Assembly (NCBI GenBank): GCA_030642335.1
Contig: DAOWNX010000031.1
Coordinates: forward strand, 1 to 7,926
DNA length: 7,926 nt
Direction of reading: 5' to 3'
Origin: Caldisericota bacterium
GTDB lineage: Bacteria; Caldisericota; Caldisericia; Caldisericales; Caldisericaceae
A program made the translations under genes and the position numbers. The stretch's first letter is position 1. Each line of letters starts with the position of its first letter. Shown piece after piece: positions 1-6,173 of the stretch. The notes below the pieces were generated by a model. The model made no database searches. It saw nothing but the letters and a program-made list of their open reading frames with translations, and had not been told where the DNA came from.

Positions 1-1
1 A

Positions 2-1264
2 AGAGAGAAAGTAAAGTATGTTTCTGTTTCCTCAAAGTATAAGGTTTATATCATTGATGAAGTACATATGCTTACTTCGTTCGCATTTAATGCGTTATTA
101 AAAACATTAGAAGAACCGCCAGAAAACGTGGTTTTTATTCTTGCTACAACGGCACCTGAAAAGATTCCTGCAACGATTCTCTCACGATGTGAACGTTTTT
201 ATTTTAAACCGATTTCGATAGAAGGGCTTGTGCGAAAAATAAAAGAAGTGGCAGAGTTAGAGAATGCAAAGATTATGGATGGTGGGGCAATGCTTATTGC
301 TCGCTTTTCGTCTGGCTCATTACGAAATGCTTTGAGTTTTCTTGATCAATCTATAACAATGTTTGATGAGATTAGCGAAGATAATGTCCGATCGCTTATA
401 GGAATTCCAGAGGAAGATGTGTTAAAAAATCTTTTGTACAGCATTATTAACAATGACTCCGGAGATGTATTGCAAATTATCTCCTCGATAGGTGACAGCG
501 GCAAAGATGGCAAGGTATTTATCAATGAATTTCTCATGTATCTTCAGGATCTTATTACTGGTAAGATTCTTGGATTTGAACATTTGACTGGCAGGAGAGA
601 TCAAGAGTTTTTGAAGGCAATGAAGAAACAGACAAAGCATATTTCTGAGAAAAAACTTGTGAAAATTTCTTTTATTTTTGCCAATGCATTAAATGATTTA
701 AAATTTTTTCCTGATCCATTTTTTCCTATTCAACTTTCTGCACTTTCCTGTATTGATGAAGAGACTGCTGTGATAAGCGAGAGTGCTGGAGAGGAAAAGC
801 TCATAACCAATGGAAAGCTTGAAGTGGAAGAAAAAAGCAAACCAGAAGAAAAGGTACCGATAGAGGGATCTGATACACTGGGTGTTGTCAGGCTACACTG
901 GGACGAAATAGTAAGAGAGATAAAGAAAGAAAGTCCAGCTTTAGCTGCAATGTTTATGAGAGTAATGCCTGCTGAACTCAAGGATGATTTGCTTATACTT
1001 ATTCCCGAAAAAAAGTTTTATATTGAAATGCTAAATAAATCAAATAATATTGACATATTAAAAAGAATATTAGAAAAAGTTTTGCTAAAAAAGTTTAGAG
1101 TTTCTTTTGTTTCCCCTGAAGAAGAAAAGATGTTTGATAAAAAGGAAGAAATAAAAAAAGCAGAAGATGTTGAGGAGGTAAAACTGATAAAAGAGGAGTT
1201 TGATGGAGTTGTTACGGATGTAGTGCAAGTTAAGGAGGATGAACATAATGAGAAACATGAATGA
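2..1264 (+). CDS. dnaX: DNA polymerase III subunit gamma/tau, 5'-truncated
   Basis: Clamp-loader ATPase subunit that opens the sliding clamp and, as tau, ties polymerase cores together at the replication fork. The frame is open from base 2, so the ATG at 68 is internal. 420 residues are visible. About 110 N-terminal residues (Walker A, zinc-binding cysteines) lie outside the window, judging by family length. Visible in order: Walker B VYIIDE (about residues 15-20), the helix AFNALLKTLEEPP, sensor 1 ATT (48-50), the SRC arginine finger (R62), sensor 2 GSLRNAL (R108), then the helical collar domain to about 250. A charged linker (253-291) leads to a C-terminal domain (about 292-370) like that of Gram-positive DnaX, and a Glu/Lys-rich tail. 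The end overlaps ybaB. Slippery heptamers at 1009 and 1087 could give a shorter gamma form. The identification is certain from motifs and context. Confidence 0.97.
   Translation, partial: REKVKYVSVSSKYKVYIIDEVHMLTSFAFNALLKTLEEPPENVVFILATTAPEKIPATILSRCERFYFKPISIEGLVRKIKEVAELENAKIMDGGAMLIARFSSGSLRNALSFLDQSITMFDEISEDNVRSLIGIPEEDVLKNLLYSIINNDSGDVLQIISSIGDSGKDGKVFINEFLMYLQDLITGKILGFEHLTGRRDQEFLKAMKKQTKHISEKKLVKISFIFANALNDLKFFPDPFFPIQLSALSCIDEETAVISESAGEEKLITNGKLEVEEKSKPEEKVPIEGSDTLGVVRLHWDEIVREIKKESPALAAMFMRVMPAELKDDLLILIPEKKFYIEMLNKSNNIDILKRILEKVLLKKFRVSFVSPEEEKMFDKKEEIKKAEDVEEVKLIKEEFDGVVTDVVQVKEDEHNEKHE
1009..1026 (+). other. Candidate -1 frameshift site in dnaX (A AAA AAG, then -1 stop)
   Basis: The dnaX codons here read GAA AAA AAG TTT, so the heptamer A AAA AAG (1009-1015) is in the phase used for -1 slippage in E. 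coli dnaX. After a -1 slip the next codons are GTT TTA TAT TGA, with the stop at 1024-1026. The product would lose the last 82 residues of tau and gain three. I see no well-placed upstream Shine-Dalgarno stimulator and no strong downstream hairpin. The heptamer also occurs by chance elsewhere in this window, so use of this site is unproven. Confidence 0.35.
1087..1098 (+). other. Second candidate slippery heptamer in dnaX
   Basis: The codons CTA AAA AAG TTT contain a second in-phase A AAA AAG (1087-1093). A -1 slip gives GTT then TAG (1096-1098), one codon later. A third, weaker run, ATA AAA AAA (1153-1159), also leads to a -1 stop at 1171-1173. These may be a by-product of lysine-rich coding in an AT-rich gene. 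Confidence 0.25.
1232..1238 (+). promoter_or_regulatory. Ribosome binding site that fixes the ybaB start
   Basis: AAGGAGG lies inside the end of dnaX. It directly abuts an ATG at 1239, which is too close to use. It sits 9 bases before the ATG at 1248, a normal spacing, so 1248 is the better ybaB start. Confidence 0.75.
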
Positions 1265-1562
1265 ATTAATGAAGAAAGCTCAAGAATTACAGAAAAAGAT
1301 GGAAGAAATTAATAAAGAACTGGAAGAAATCAGAATAACCGGTGTTGCAGGCGGAGGAGTCGTAAAAGCAGTTGTTTCAGGTAAATTGGAGATTGTTTCT
1401 ATAGATATTTCTGAAGAAGTGATTGTTAGAGATGACAAGGAAATGCTCGAAGATATGATTATCGCCGCAGTAAAAGAAGCACAAGGGAAAGCAAAGAAAA
1501 TTTCTCAGGAGAAATTAGCCGCACTTGGAATGCCTGGAAGCATGCCGGGTTTTCCGAATTAA
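1248..1562 (+). CDS. ybaB: YbaB/EbfC family nucleoid-associated protein
   Basis: Small DNA-binding protein of the YbaB/EbfC family. Members form dimers and bind DNA with little sequence specificity; the exact cellular role is not settled. The protein is 104 residues from the chosen ATG, a typical length. It begins with a long charged helix (MNELMKKAQELQKKMEEINKE region), followed by the family's V-x-G-V-A-G-G-G-V-V-K-A beta segment, then an ISEEV segment and a second long helix. The tail is rich in Gly, Pro and Met, as is common in the family. An ATG at 1239 would add three residues but touches the Shine-Dalgarno sequence. The start overlaps the end of dnaX by 17 bases and recR follows after 9 bases, matching the conserved dnaX-ybaB-recR order. 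Confidence 0.95.
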   Translation: MRNMNELMKKAQELQKKMEEINKELEEIRITGVAGGGVVKAVVSGKLEIVSIDISEEVIVRDDKEMLEDMIIAAVKEAQGKAKKISQEKLAALGMPGSMPGFPN

Positions 1563-1571
1563 GTTACTTAG

Positions 1572-2171
1572 ATGAGCGATTTTCCTGATAGAATTGAGGA
1601 GCTTATTAAAGAAATTTCTTCGCTCCCTGGTATAGGGCCAAAGAGCGCCGAAAGAATATCTCTATATATTCTTGGCAAGAATAACAGTGAAGTCGAGAAA
1701 TTTGTAAGTATAATTCAAAAGGCAAAAGAAAACATTCAGCTATGTCCTGTATGCTTTAATATTACAGATAAGGAAAGATGCAATGTGTGTGCTGATCCTA
1801 AAAGAAACCATTCTGTCATTTGTGTTGTGGAGGAAATTAGAGATTTGTTTGCTATTGAAAAAGGAAAATATTATGATGGGGTTTTTCATGTTCTTCATGG
1901 TAGAATTGATCCGATGAATCATATTTCCCCGGAAAACTTGAAAATGAAAGAGCTTGTTAAACGTGTTAGCGAAGAAGATGTCAAAGAAATTATTATTGCA
2001 ACGAATCCTAATTTTAATGGAGATATTACGGCACTTTATATTCAGAGGCTTTTGAAACCTTATAATATTAGAATTACACGTATTGCTACTGGCCTTCCGA
2101 AGGGCACAGAAATTGATTTTGTTGATTCTGTGACATTATCAATGGCAATAAAGGATCGCAAGGAAATATAA
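1572..2171 (+). CDS. recR: Recombination mediator protein RecR
   Basis: RecR acts with RecO and RecF to load RecA on single-stranded DNA at gaps during recombinational repair. At 199 residues it is full length. Visible in order: an N-terminal helix-hairpin-helix (LPGIGPKSAERIS, 18-30), a four-cysteine zinc finger (C58, C61, C70, C73), a Toprim domain starting at VICVVEE (82-88), and the C-terminal GLPKGTEIDFVDSVTL segment typical of RecR. In the Toprim region the usual ATNPTxEGExTA reads ATNPNFNGDITA, so one acidic residue is replaced by Asn and another by Asp. The loop around HVLHGRIDPMNHISP also departs from the usual HVLGGxISPxxGIGP. The codon before the ATG is an in-frame TAG, so no upstream start is possible. 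No Shine-Dalgarno is seen, and translation is probably coupled to ybaB, 9 bases upstream. Confidence 0.97.
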   Translation: MSDFPDRIEELIKEISSLPGIGPKSAERISLYILGKNNSEVEKFVSIIQKAKENIQLCPVCFNITDKERCNVCADPKRNHSVICVVEEIRDLFAIEKGKYYDGVFHVLHGRIDPMNHISPENLKMKELVKRVSEEDVKEIIIATNPNFNGDITALYIQRLLKPYNIRITRIATGLPKGTEIDFVDSVTLSMAIKDRKEI

Positions 2172-2176
2172 ATATT

Positions 2177-2186
2177 AAGGAGGGGG
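2177..2186 (+). promoter_or_regulatory. Very strong ribosome binding site of eno
   Basis: AAGGAGGGGG lies in the 17-base recR-eno gap. Its AAGGAGG core ends 5 bases before the ATG at 2189. It is the strongest Shine-Dalgarno match in the window together with that of ybaB, fitting high expression of a glycolytic enzyme. Confidence 0.8.
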
Positions 2187-2188
2187 AA

Positions 2189-3478
2189 ATGAGTGAAATT
2201 GTTTCTATTTTTGCAAGAGAAATTTTAGATTCAAGAGGAAATCCCACTGTAGAAACAGAAGTGTTACTTGAAAATGGGGCTTCAGGACGAGCAGCAGTCC
2301 CATCTGGTGCTTCGACTGGAAAATATGAAGCTGTAGAATTACGAGATGGTGGACCTAAACGATTTAAGGGCAAAGGAGTATTGGAAGCGGTAGAAAATGT
2401 GAATGGTTTGATTGCTACGGAAGTAACCGGAATGTTTTCAGAAAATCAGGCAGGCATTGATAAAGCAATGATAGATCTTGATGGCACAGAGAACAAAGCA
2501 AGGCTTGGGGCAAATGCAATACTTAGTGTTTCAATGGCAGTTGCTAGAGCAACAGCAAATGAATATGAGGTTCCACTGTACAGATATATTGGCGGAATCA
2601 AAGGAACTCTTCTCCCTGTTCCACAATTTAATATTTTAAATGGAGGAAAACATGCCGATTCTGGACTGGATGTGCAAGAATTTTTGATTTTACCTGTTGG
2701 AGCTTCCAATTTTAGAGAGGCACTTCGATGTGGTTCGGAAGTGTATCATACCCTAAAAAATATCTTGAAAAAAAGTAACTACAGTATAGGAGTAGGAGAT
2801 GAGGGGGGGTTTGCTCCGCATTTAAAAAACGGCGAAGAGGCAATAAAATTTATTGTGAGAGCCATTGAAGAGGCAGGATATAAACCAGGTGAAGATGTTT
2901 ACTTGGGCCTTGATGTTGCTGCTTCCTCTTTTTACTTGAAGGGTAAATATATGTACGAAGGAAAGAAATGGACAGCAAAAAAGATGATTGATTATTATGA
3001 ATATTTATCGGATAGTTATCCACTTATCTCTATAGAGGATGGTCTTGAAGAGGAAGATTGGAACGGCTGGGTAAAATTAGAAAAGCGGTTGGGTAAAAAA
3101 ATTCAGCTTGTGGGAGATGATATTTATGTTACTAACCCTAAAAGATTGCAACGGGGGATAGAATTACAGGCCTCTAATTCTGTTTTGATAAAGCTTAACC
3201 AAATAGGGACTATTACAGAGACAATGCAGGCAATTAAGCTTGGCGAGAGTGCGGGGTTTACTTCAGTTGTTTCACATAGATCCGGAGAAACTGCTGATTC
3301 TTTTATCGCTGATTTTGTTGTTGGTATGAATGCAGGCCAATTAAAGAGTGGTGCGCCATGTAGAATTGAAAGAGTAGAAAAATATAATCAACTTTTACGT
3401 ATAGAAGAGGAATTAGGTTGCGCGGCAATATATGCAGGAAAATCTACATTTAAGAAATTTTCTAACTTAAATAAATAA
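2189..3478 (+). CDS. eno: Enolase (2-phosphoglycerate dehydratase)
   Basis: Cytoplasmic glycolytic enzyme that interconverts 2-phosphoglycerate and phosphoenolpyruvate and needs Mg2+. The 429-residue length is typical. All the key residues are visible: the SGAST loop (39-43, with S42), H155 in GGKHADSGLD, E164 in QEF, E205 in GDEGGF, the Mg ligands D242, E283 and D310, the catalytic lysine K335 in LIKLNQIGT, SHRSGET (362-368) and K386 in LKSGAP. The loop usually HADNN is HADSG here, a mild variant. A run of seven G bases (2813-2819) encodes the active-site EGG, notable in an AT-rich gene. The gene follows recR by 17 bases with a strong ribosome binding site. It could be read from the upstream operon or from a promoter inside recR; I could not identify one confidently. 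No terminator hairpin follows it. Confidence 0.99.
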   Translation: MSEIVSIFAREILDSRGNPTVETEVLLENGASGRAAVPSGASTGKYEAVELRDGGPKRFKGKGVLEAVENVNGLIATEVTGMFSENQAGIDKAMIDLDGTENKARLGANAILSVSMAVARATANEYEVPLYRYIGGIKGTLLPVPQFNILNGGKHADSGLDVQEFLILPVGASNFREALRCGSEVYHTLKNILKKSNYSIGVGDEGGFAPHLKNGEEAIKFIVRAIEEAGYKPGEDVYLGLDVAASSFYLKGKYMYEGKKWTAKKMIDYYEYLSDSYPLISIEDGLEEEDWNGWVKLEKRLGKKIQLVGDDIYVTNPKRLQRGIELQASNSVLIKLNQIGTITETMQAIKLGESAGFTSVVSHRSGETADSFIADFVVGMNAGQLKSGAPCRIERVEKYNQLLRIEEELGCAAIYAGKSTFKKFSNLNK

Positions 3479-3484
3479 AAGATA

Positions 3485-3513
3485 TTGAAGCAGAGACACC
3501 TGGCTGGTATAAA
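3485..3513 (+). promoter_or_regulatory. Putative sigma-70-type promoter before comEA
   Basis: In the 71-base eno-comEA gap, TTGAAG (3485-3490; 4 of 6 matches to the -35 consensus) is followed after exactly 17 bases by TATAAA (3508-3513; 5 of 6 matches to the -10). A TG at 3505-3506 makes an extended -10. Transcription would start near 3520, leaving a leader of about 30 bases that contains the comEA ribosome binding site. It would drive comEA, comEC and probably polA. Matches of this kind also arise by chance in AT-rich DNA. Confidence 0.45.
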
Positions 3514-3539
3514 AATTAATATAGGAAGATATATGAATT

Positions 3540-3545
3540 AGGAGG
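3540..3545 (+). promoter_or_regulatory. Ribosome binding site of comEA
   Basis: A perfect AGGAGG lies 4 bases before the ATG at 3550. The spacing is slightly short but usable. There is no other in-frame ATG until residue 20, inside the membrane anchor, so the start at 3550 is well supported. Confidence 0.7.
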
Positions 3546-3549
3546 CACA

Positions 3550-4152
3550 ATGAAGGACCTTTCTTGGAAACAATGGGTTAGTGTAGTTGTTTTGGTGAGT
3601 GCGGTTATGTTAGGGACAGGTATGATTGTGGGAAAAAACCTTGTAGAGACGGAGGTAGTACCTTCTGAGCAAGTAGTGATTGAAGATTCGGAAGAACCTA
3701 TTTATATTATCAGTTATGTAGTGGGTGCGGTTAATAAGCCGGACGTATACGAACTTCCTATAAACAGCATCGTAAAAGATGCAATAGAAAAAGCTGGTGG
3801 TCCCACGGAAGATGCAGACCTTGTCGCGATAAACCTTGCAAGAAAAGTGAAAGATGGAGAAGAAATTATTGTACCGGCTAAACAAATAGCTTTATCAGAT
3901 TCAAGTGATCCAAACGATTCAGGCAATTCAGCTAATGCTGTAGGTGCGAACATTAATGGAAAGATAAATATTAACATTGCCTCAGCTAAGGAACTTGAGG
4001 CATTACCTGGAATCGGAGAAGTAAAATCTAATGCCATCGTTCAGTACAGGAAGGATTATGGTTTGTTCAGAGATATTAGAGATATTATGAATGTTTCTGG
4101 GATTGGTGAGATAACATTTGAAAACATAAAGGACCTCATAGTCATTCCTTAA
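3550..4152 (+). CDS. comEA: ComEA-like competence DNA receptor
   Basis: Membrane-anchored double-stranded DNA receptor that passes DNA to the ComEC channel during natural transformation. At 200 residues it matches the Bacillus-type protein. Visible in order: a short N-terminus and one membrane anchor (about 9-28); an extracytoplasmic SLBB domain (about 51-109, with VVGAVNKPDVYEL, KAGG and INLARKVKDGEEIIVP); a flexible Ser/Asp/Asn-rich linker (about 113-136); and a C-terminal DNA-binding module (138-200) with two helix-hairpin-helix motifs, LPGIGEVKSNAI and VSGIGEITFENI. The usual INxNTAS signature is ININIAS here. The stop overlaps the comEC ATG (TAATG), so the two are translated together, and a promoter-like sequence lies upstream. 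SLBB plus HhH proteins can serve other roles, but the adjacent comEC makes the competence role likely. Confidence 0.93.
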   Translation: MKDLSWKQWVSVVVLVSAVMLGTGMIVGKNLVETEVVPSEQVVIEDSEEPIYIISYVVGAVNKPDVYELPINSIVKDAIEKAGGPTEDADLVAINLARKVKDGEEIIVPAKQIALSDSSDPNDSGNSANAVGANINGKININIASAKELEALPGIGEVKSNAIVQYRKDYGLFRDIRDIMNVSGIGEITFENIKDLIVIP

Positions 4153-6146
4153 TGCCTGCATTATTTGCTTTATTCGGAGAGATTGCAGGTATTTTTTCAT
4201 TAATTTCTATTTTTAATAGAAATTTTCTTGTTCTATGCATTATTTTTTTGTTCGTATTATTTCTTTTGCTGATTGTTGATAAACGTTACTATATTTATAT
4301 TATTCTTTTCTTTATCTTAGGTATTTTCACTACGACTGTAGCTATCGCTCCTTTTAAAAACCCTGAAATTCCAGAGCATCTATGCGGCGTGGAAACTCAG
4401 ATTACAGGAAAGGTTAAAGAATTTTCTAAGGGAGCTGGTTATACAAAGAATTTTGAAATTTCACATTTATCTATAGAGGGCGAAAAATTTTCAGGTAGCG
4501 CAAGAGTGTATGCGGAAACAGATCCTGCGCCTTTCAGCACCGTGGTTGTGAAAGGAGTTATTTCTAAAAATAGTTCTCAGGATAATTTTCAAAAATTTAC
4601 AGGATGTAGTTATACAATTTTTGGTGAAGACGTTTCTGTGACCAGAAGCTTAGCTCTCTTCAATTTTTTTACTAACCTTAGAAATACAATAGAGGATAGG
4701 ATACTCCTCTCTATGAAAAGTGAAGAAGCCTTTCTCTTTCTTTCATCGGTGCCTGGCATTTCATCGATGACAAAAGATGAAAAATTACCATTCATAGATA
4801 CAGGCACTGCCCATCTTTTTGCTATATCGGGACTCCACTTCGGGATCCTGGGTGAGACTTCTTATAAAGCTTTGGCTTTGTTTACTCCATTTGCTTATGA
4901 GTTTTCATTTGTGATACTTGCTTTTTTTCTTTTTCTTGTTGGATTCAAGGTCTCTGCTCTCCGTGCGTTTTTTATGTATGGTGCTTGTGTGCTTGCTAAA
5001 GCGACTGGAAAGGAACTTATACCGCTTAATACACTTTCTTTCGCAGCACTTATTATACTTCTTGTTACTCCATTTGCTCTTTTTTCGGTGAGTTTCCAGT
5101 TATCCTTTCTTGCGATTTTTGCCATTTTAATTATTGCACCGCTCTTTTATCAGCATCTTCCACAAAATTTTGGTTTTAAGATGTTTGCAGAAGTAATTTC
5201 TGTCCAGCTCTTGCTTTTTCCTCTTTTTGCTTATTATTTTCATGCCGTATCACTTGTTGCAATTATTGCAAATTTTATTGTAATTCCATTTTTGTATCTC
5301 CTTATGCCTATTAGCTTGATACAACTTGTTTTAACTGTACTGAGTTTTCGATTAGCACTGTTTTTTGCTCCTGTAACAAATTTCTTTTTTTCTATTCTCT
5401 TTTCTGTTGTAAAAATGTTTTCAAAAATACCTTTTGCATCATTAAATATACAGTTTAATGGCTACTTTGTGGTAGCATACTTTGTCGTTATTTCTCTTCT
5501 TATTTTCTCTTATACTACAAAAAAGGAATGGAGAAATCTTGTTTTTATTCCACTCATTTTATTAGTGGCTGCTTCCATTTTTGTAAAGCCAGGGTTTTGT
5601 ATTACACCACTTCAACTTTCCGGCGAAGATGGTTTTATCGTTCAATCTGGTAACGACGTTGTATATATAAGCTCTCCAACCTGTTTAACAAGTGAAGATA
5701 AAGATTTGTATTCTATACGGCTTTCGTTAAAAAAGAGGGGAATAAACAAAATCGATCTCATGATTTTTAATGCACCGTTTAGACAAAGAGAAGCTAGTAG
5801 TGTCCAGCTTATAGAGCAATTTTCTGTGAAAAGTATTGTTCTTCCAAAGGTTGAAAGTGATCTTCAGAAAGCTTTTATTGCTCTAAATGCCGGAAAAACT
5901 CATATATATACAGTTTCGGATACTGACAAAATTCATTTTGAGAATATGATTTTCAGGCTTGTTCCAGGCACGAGCGATAATTATTCTGTGGTCCTGGAAC
6001 ACGAAGGAAGAACTTTTTTATTAGCGGGAAGACAGTTTAAATTTGATAATTCATCTTTTTATGCTGATGTGGCATATTTTCCTTCGGGCTTATTAGAAAG
6101 ATTAAAAAATGCTCAGTTAAGATTTGGAGAAATCCATGGGTATTAA
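4152..6146 (+). CDS. comEC: ComEC/Rec2 DNA-uptake channel with degenerate nuclease-like domain
   Basis: Polytopic inner-membrane protein that carries single-stranded transforming DNA into the cytoplasm. It is 664 residues, somewhat shorter than Bacillus ComEC. In order: N-terminal membrane segments (to about 66); an extracytoplasmic OB-fold/DUF4131-like region (about 75-165) whose C78 and C152 could form a disulfide; the Competence domain (about 185-455) with the signature TGTAHLFAISGLHFGIL (217-233), FSVSFQLSFLAIFAI (311-325) and many hydrophobic helices; and a C-terminal region (about 480-664) placed like the metallo-beta-lactamase domain. There the expected DVGQGD, THxHxDHxGG and LLTGD motifs are replaced by residues near QLSGEDG (488-494), FNAPFRQREASS (539-550) and LLAGRQF (623-629), so metal binding looks lost. 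No close Shine-Dalgarno is seen; the ATG overlaps the comEA stop, suggesting translational coupling. Confidence 0.95.
   Translation: MPALFALFGEIAGIFSLISIFNRNFLVLCIIFLFVLFLLLIVDKRYYIYIILFFILGIFTTTVAIAPFKNPEIPEHLCGVETQITGKVKEFSKGAGYTKNFEISHLSIEGEKFSGSARVYAETDPAPFSTVVVKGVISKNSSQDNFQKFTGCSYTIFGEDVSVTRSLALFNFFTNLRNTIEDRILLSMKSEEAFLFLSSVPGISSMTKDEKLPFIDTGTAHLFAISGLHFGILGETSYKALALFTPFAYEFSFVILAFFLFLVGFKVSALRAFFMYGACVLAKATGKELIPLNTLSFAALIILLVTPFALFSVSFQLSFLAIFAILIIAPLFYQHLPQNFGFKMFAEVISVQLLLFPLFAYYFHAVSLVAIIANFIVIPFLYLLMPISLIQLVLTVLSFRLALFFAPVTNFFFSILFSVVKMFSKIPFASLNIQFNGYFVVAYFVVISLLIFSYTTKKEWRNLVFIPLILLVAASIFVKPGFCITPLQLSGEDGFIVQSGNDVVYISSPTCLTSEDKDLYSIRLSLKKRGINKIDLMIFNAPFRQREASSVQLIEQFSVKSIVLPKVESDLQKAFIALNAGKTHIYTVSDTDKIHFENMIFRLVPGTSDNYSVVLEHEGRTFLLAGRQFKFDNSSFYADVAYFPSGLLERLKNAQLRFGEIHGY
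4202..4224 (+). repeat. Perfect 10-bp inverted repeat with 3-base loop in early comEC
   Basis: AATTTCTATT (4202-4211) and its exact complement AATAGAAATT (4215-4224) flank a TTT loop, about 50 bases into comEC. Only one pair is G-C, so an RNA hairpin would be weak, especially at high temperature. It lies between the first two membrane segments of ComEC. A role in tuning translation or transcription is possible, but chance in AT-rich coding DNA is also plausible. Confidence 0.5.
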
Positions 6147-6160
6147 TATAGTATATAACA

Positions 6161-6168
6161 AAGGGTGA
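6161..6168 (+). promoter_or_regulatory. Ribosome binding site of polA
   Basis: AAGGGTGA lies 5 bases before the ATG at 6174 in the 27-base comEC-polA gap. It matches the 3' part of the AAGGAGGTGA ideal. It supports the ATG that gives the usual MKKLVLIDGSS start of DNA polymerase I. Confidence 0.65.
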
Positions 6169-6173
6169 CGCAT

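Noticed and set aside
2977..2983. In-phase A AAA AAG in eno (also 5729-5735 in comEC)
   Set aside because: Frameshifting there would make no sensible product. These serve as background controls for the dnaX sites.
3479..3549. Terminator after eno
   Set aside because: No stem with a following T run can be found in this gap.
3610..4037. Two overlapping minus-strand open frames of 91 and 107 codons within comEA
   Set aside because: Both are opposite the conserved SLBB and HhH coding region and have no family features.
4691..4710. AGAGGA/TCCTCT inverted repeat in comEC
   Set aside because: A short 6-bp stem inside coding sequence with no associated signal.
6124..6152. TTGGAG-17-TATAGT as a polA promoter
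   Set aside because: The -35 matches only 3 of 6 positions, and the predicted start would fall at the ribosome binding site itself. AT-rich chance is more likely, though a weak internal promoter cannot be excluded.
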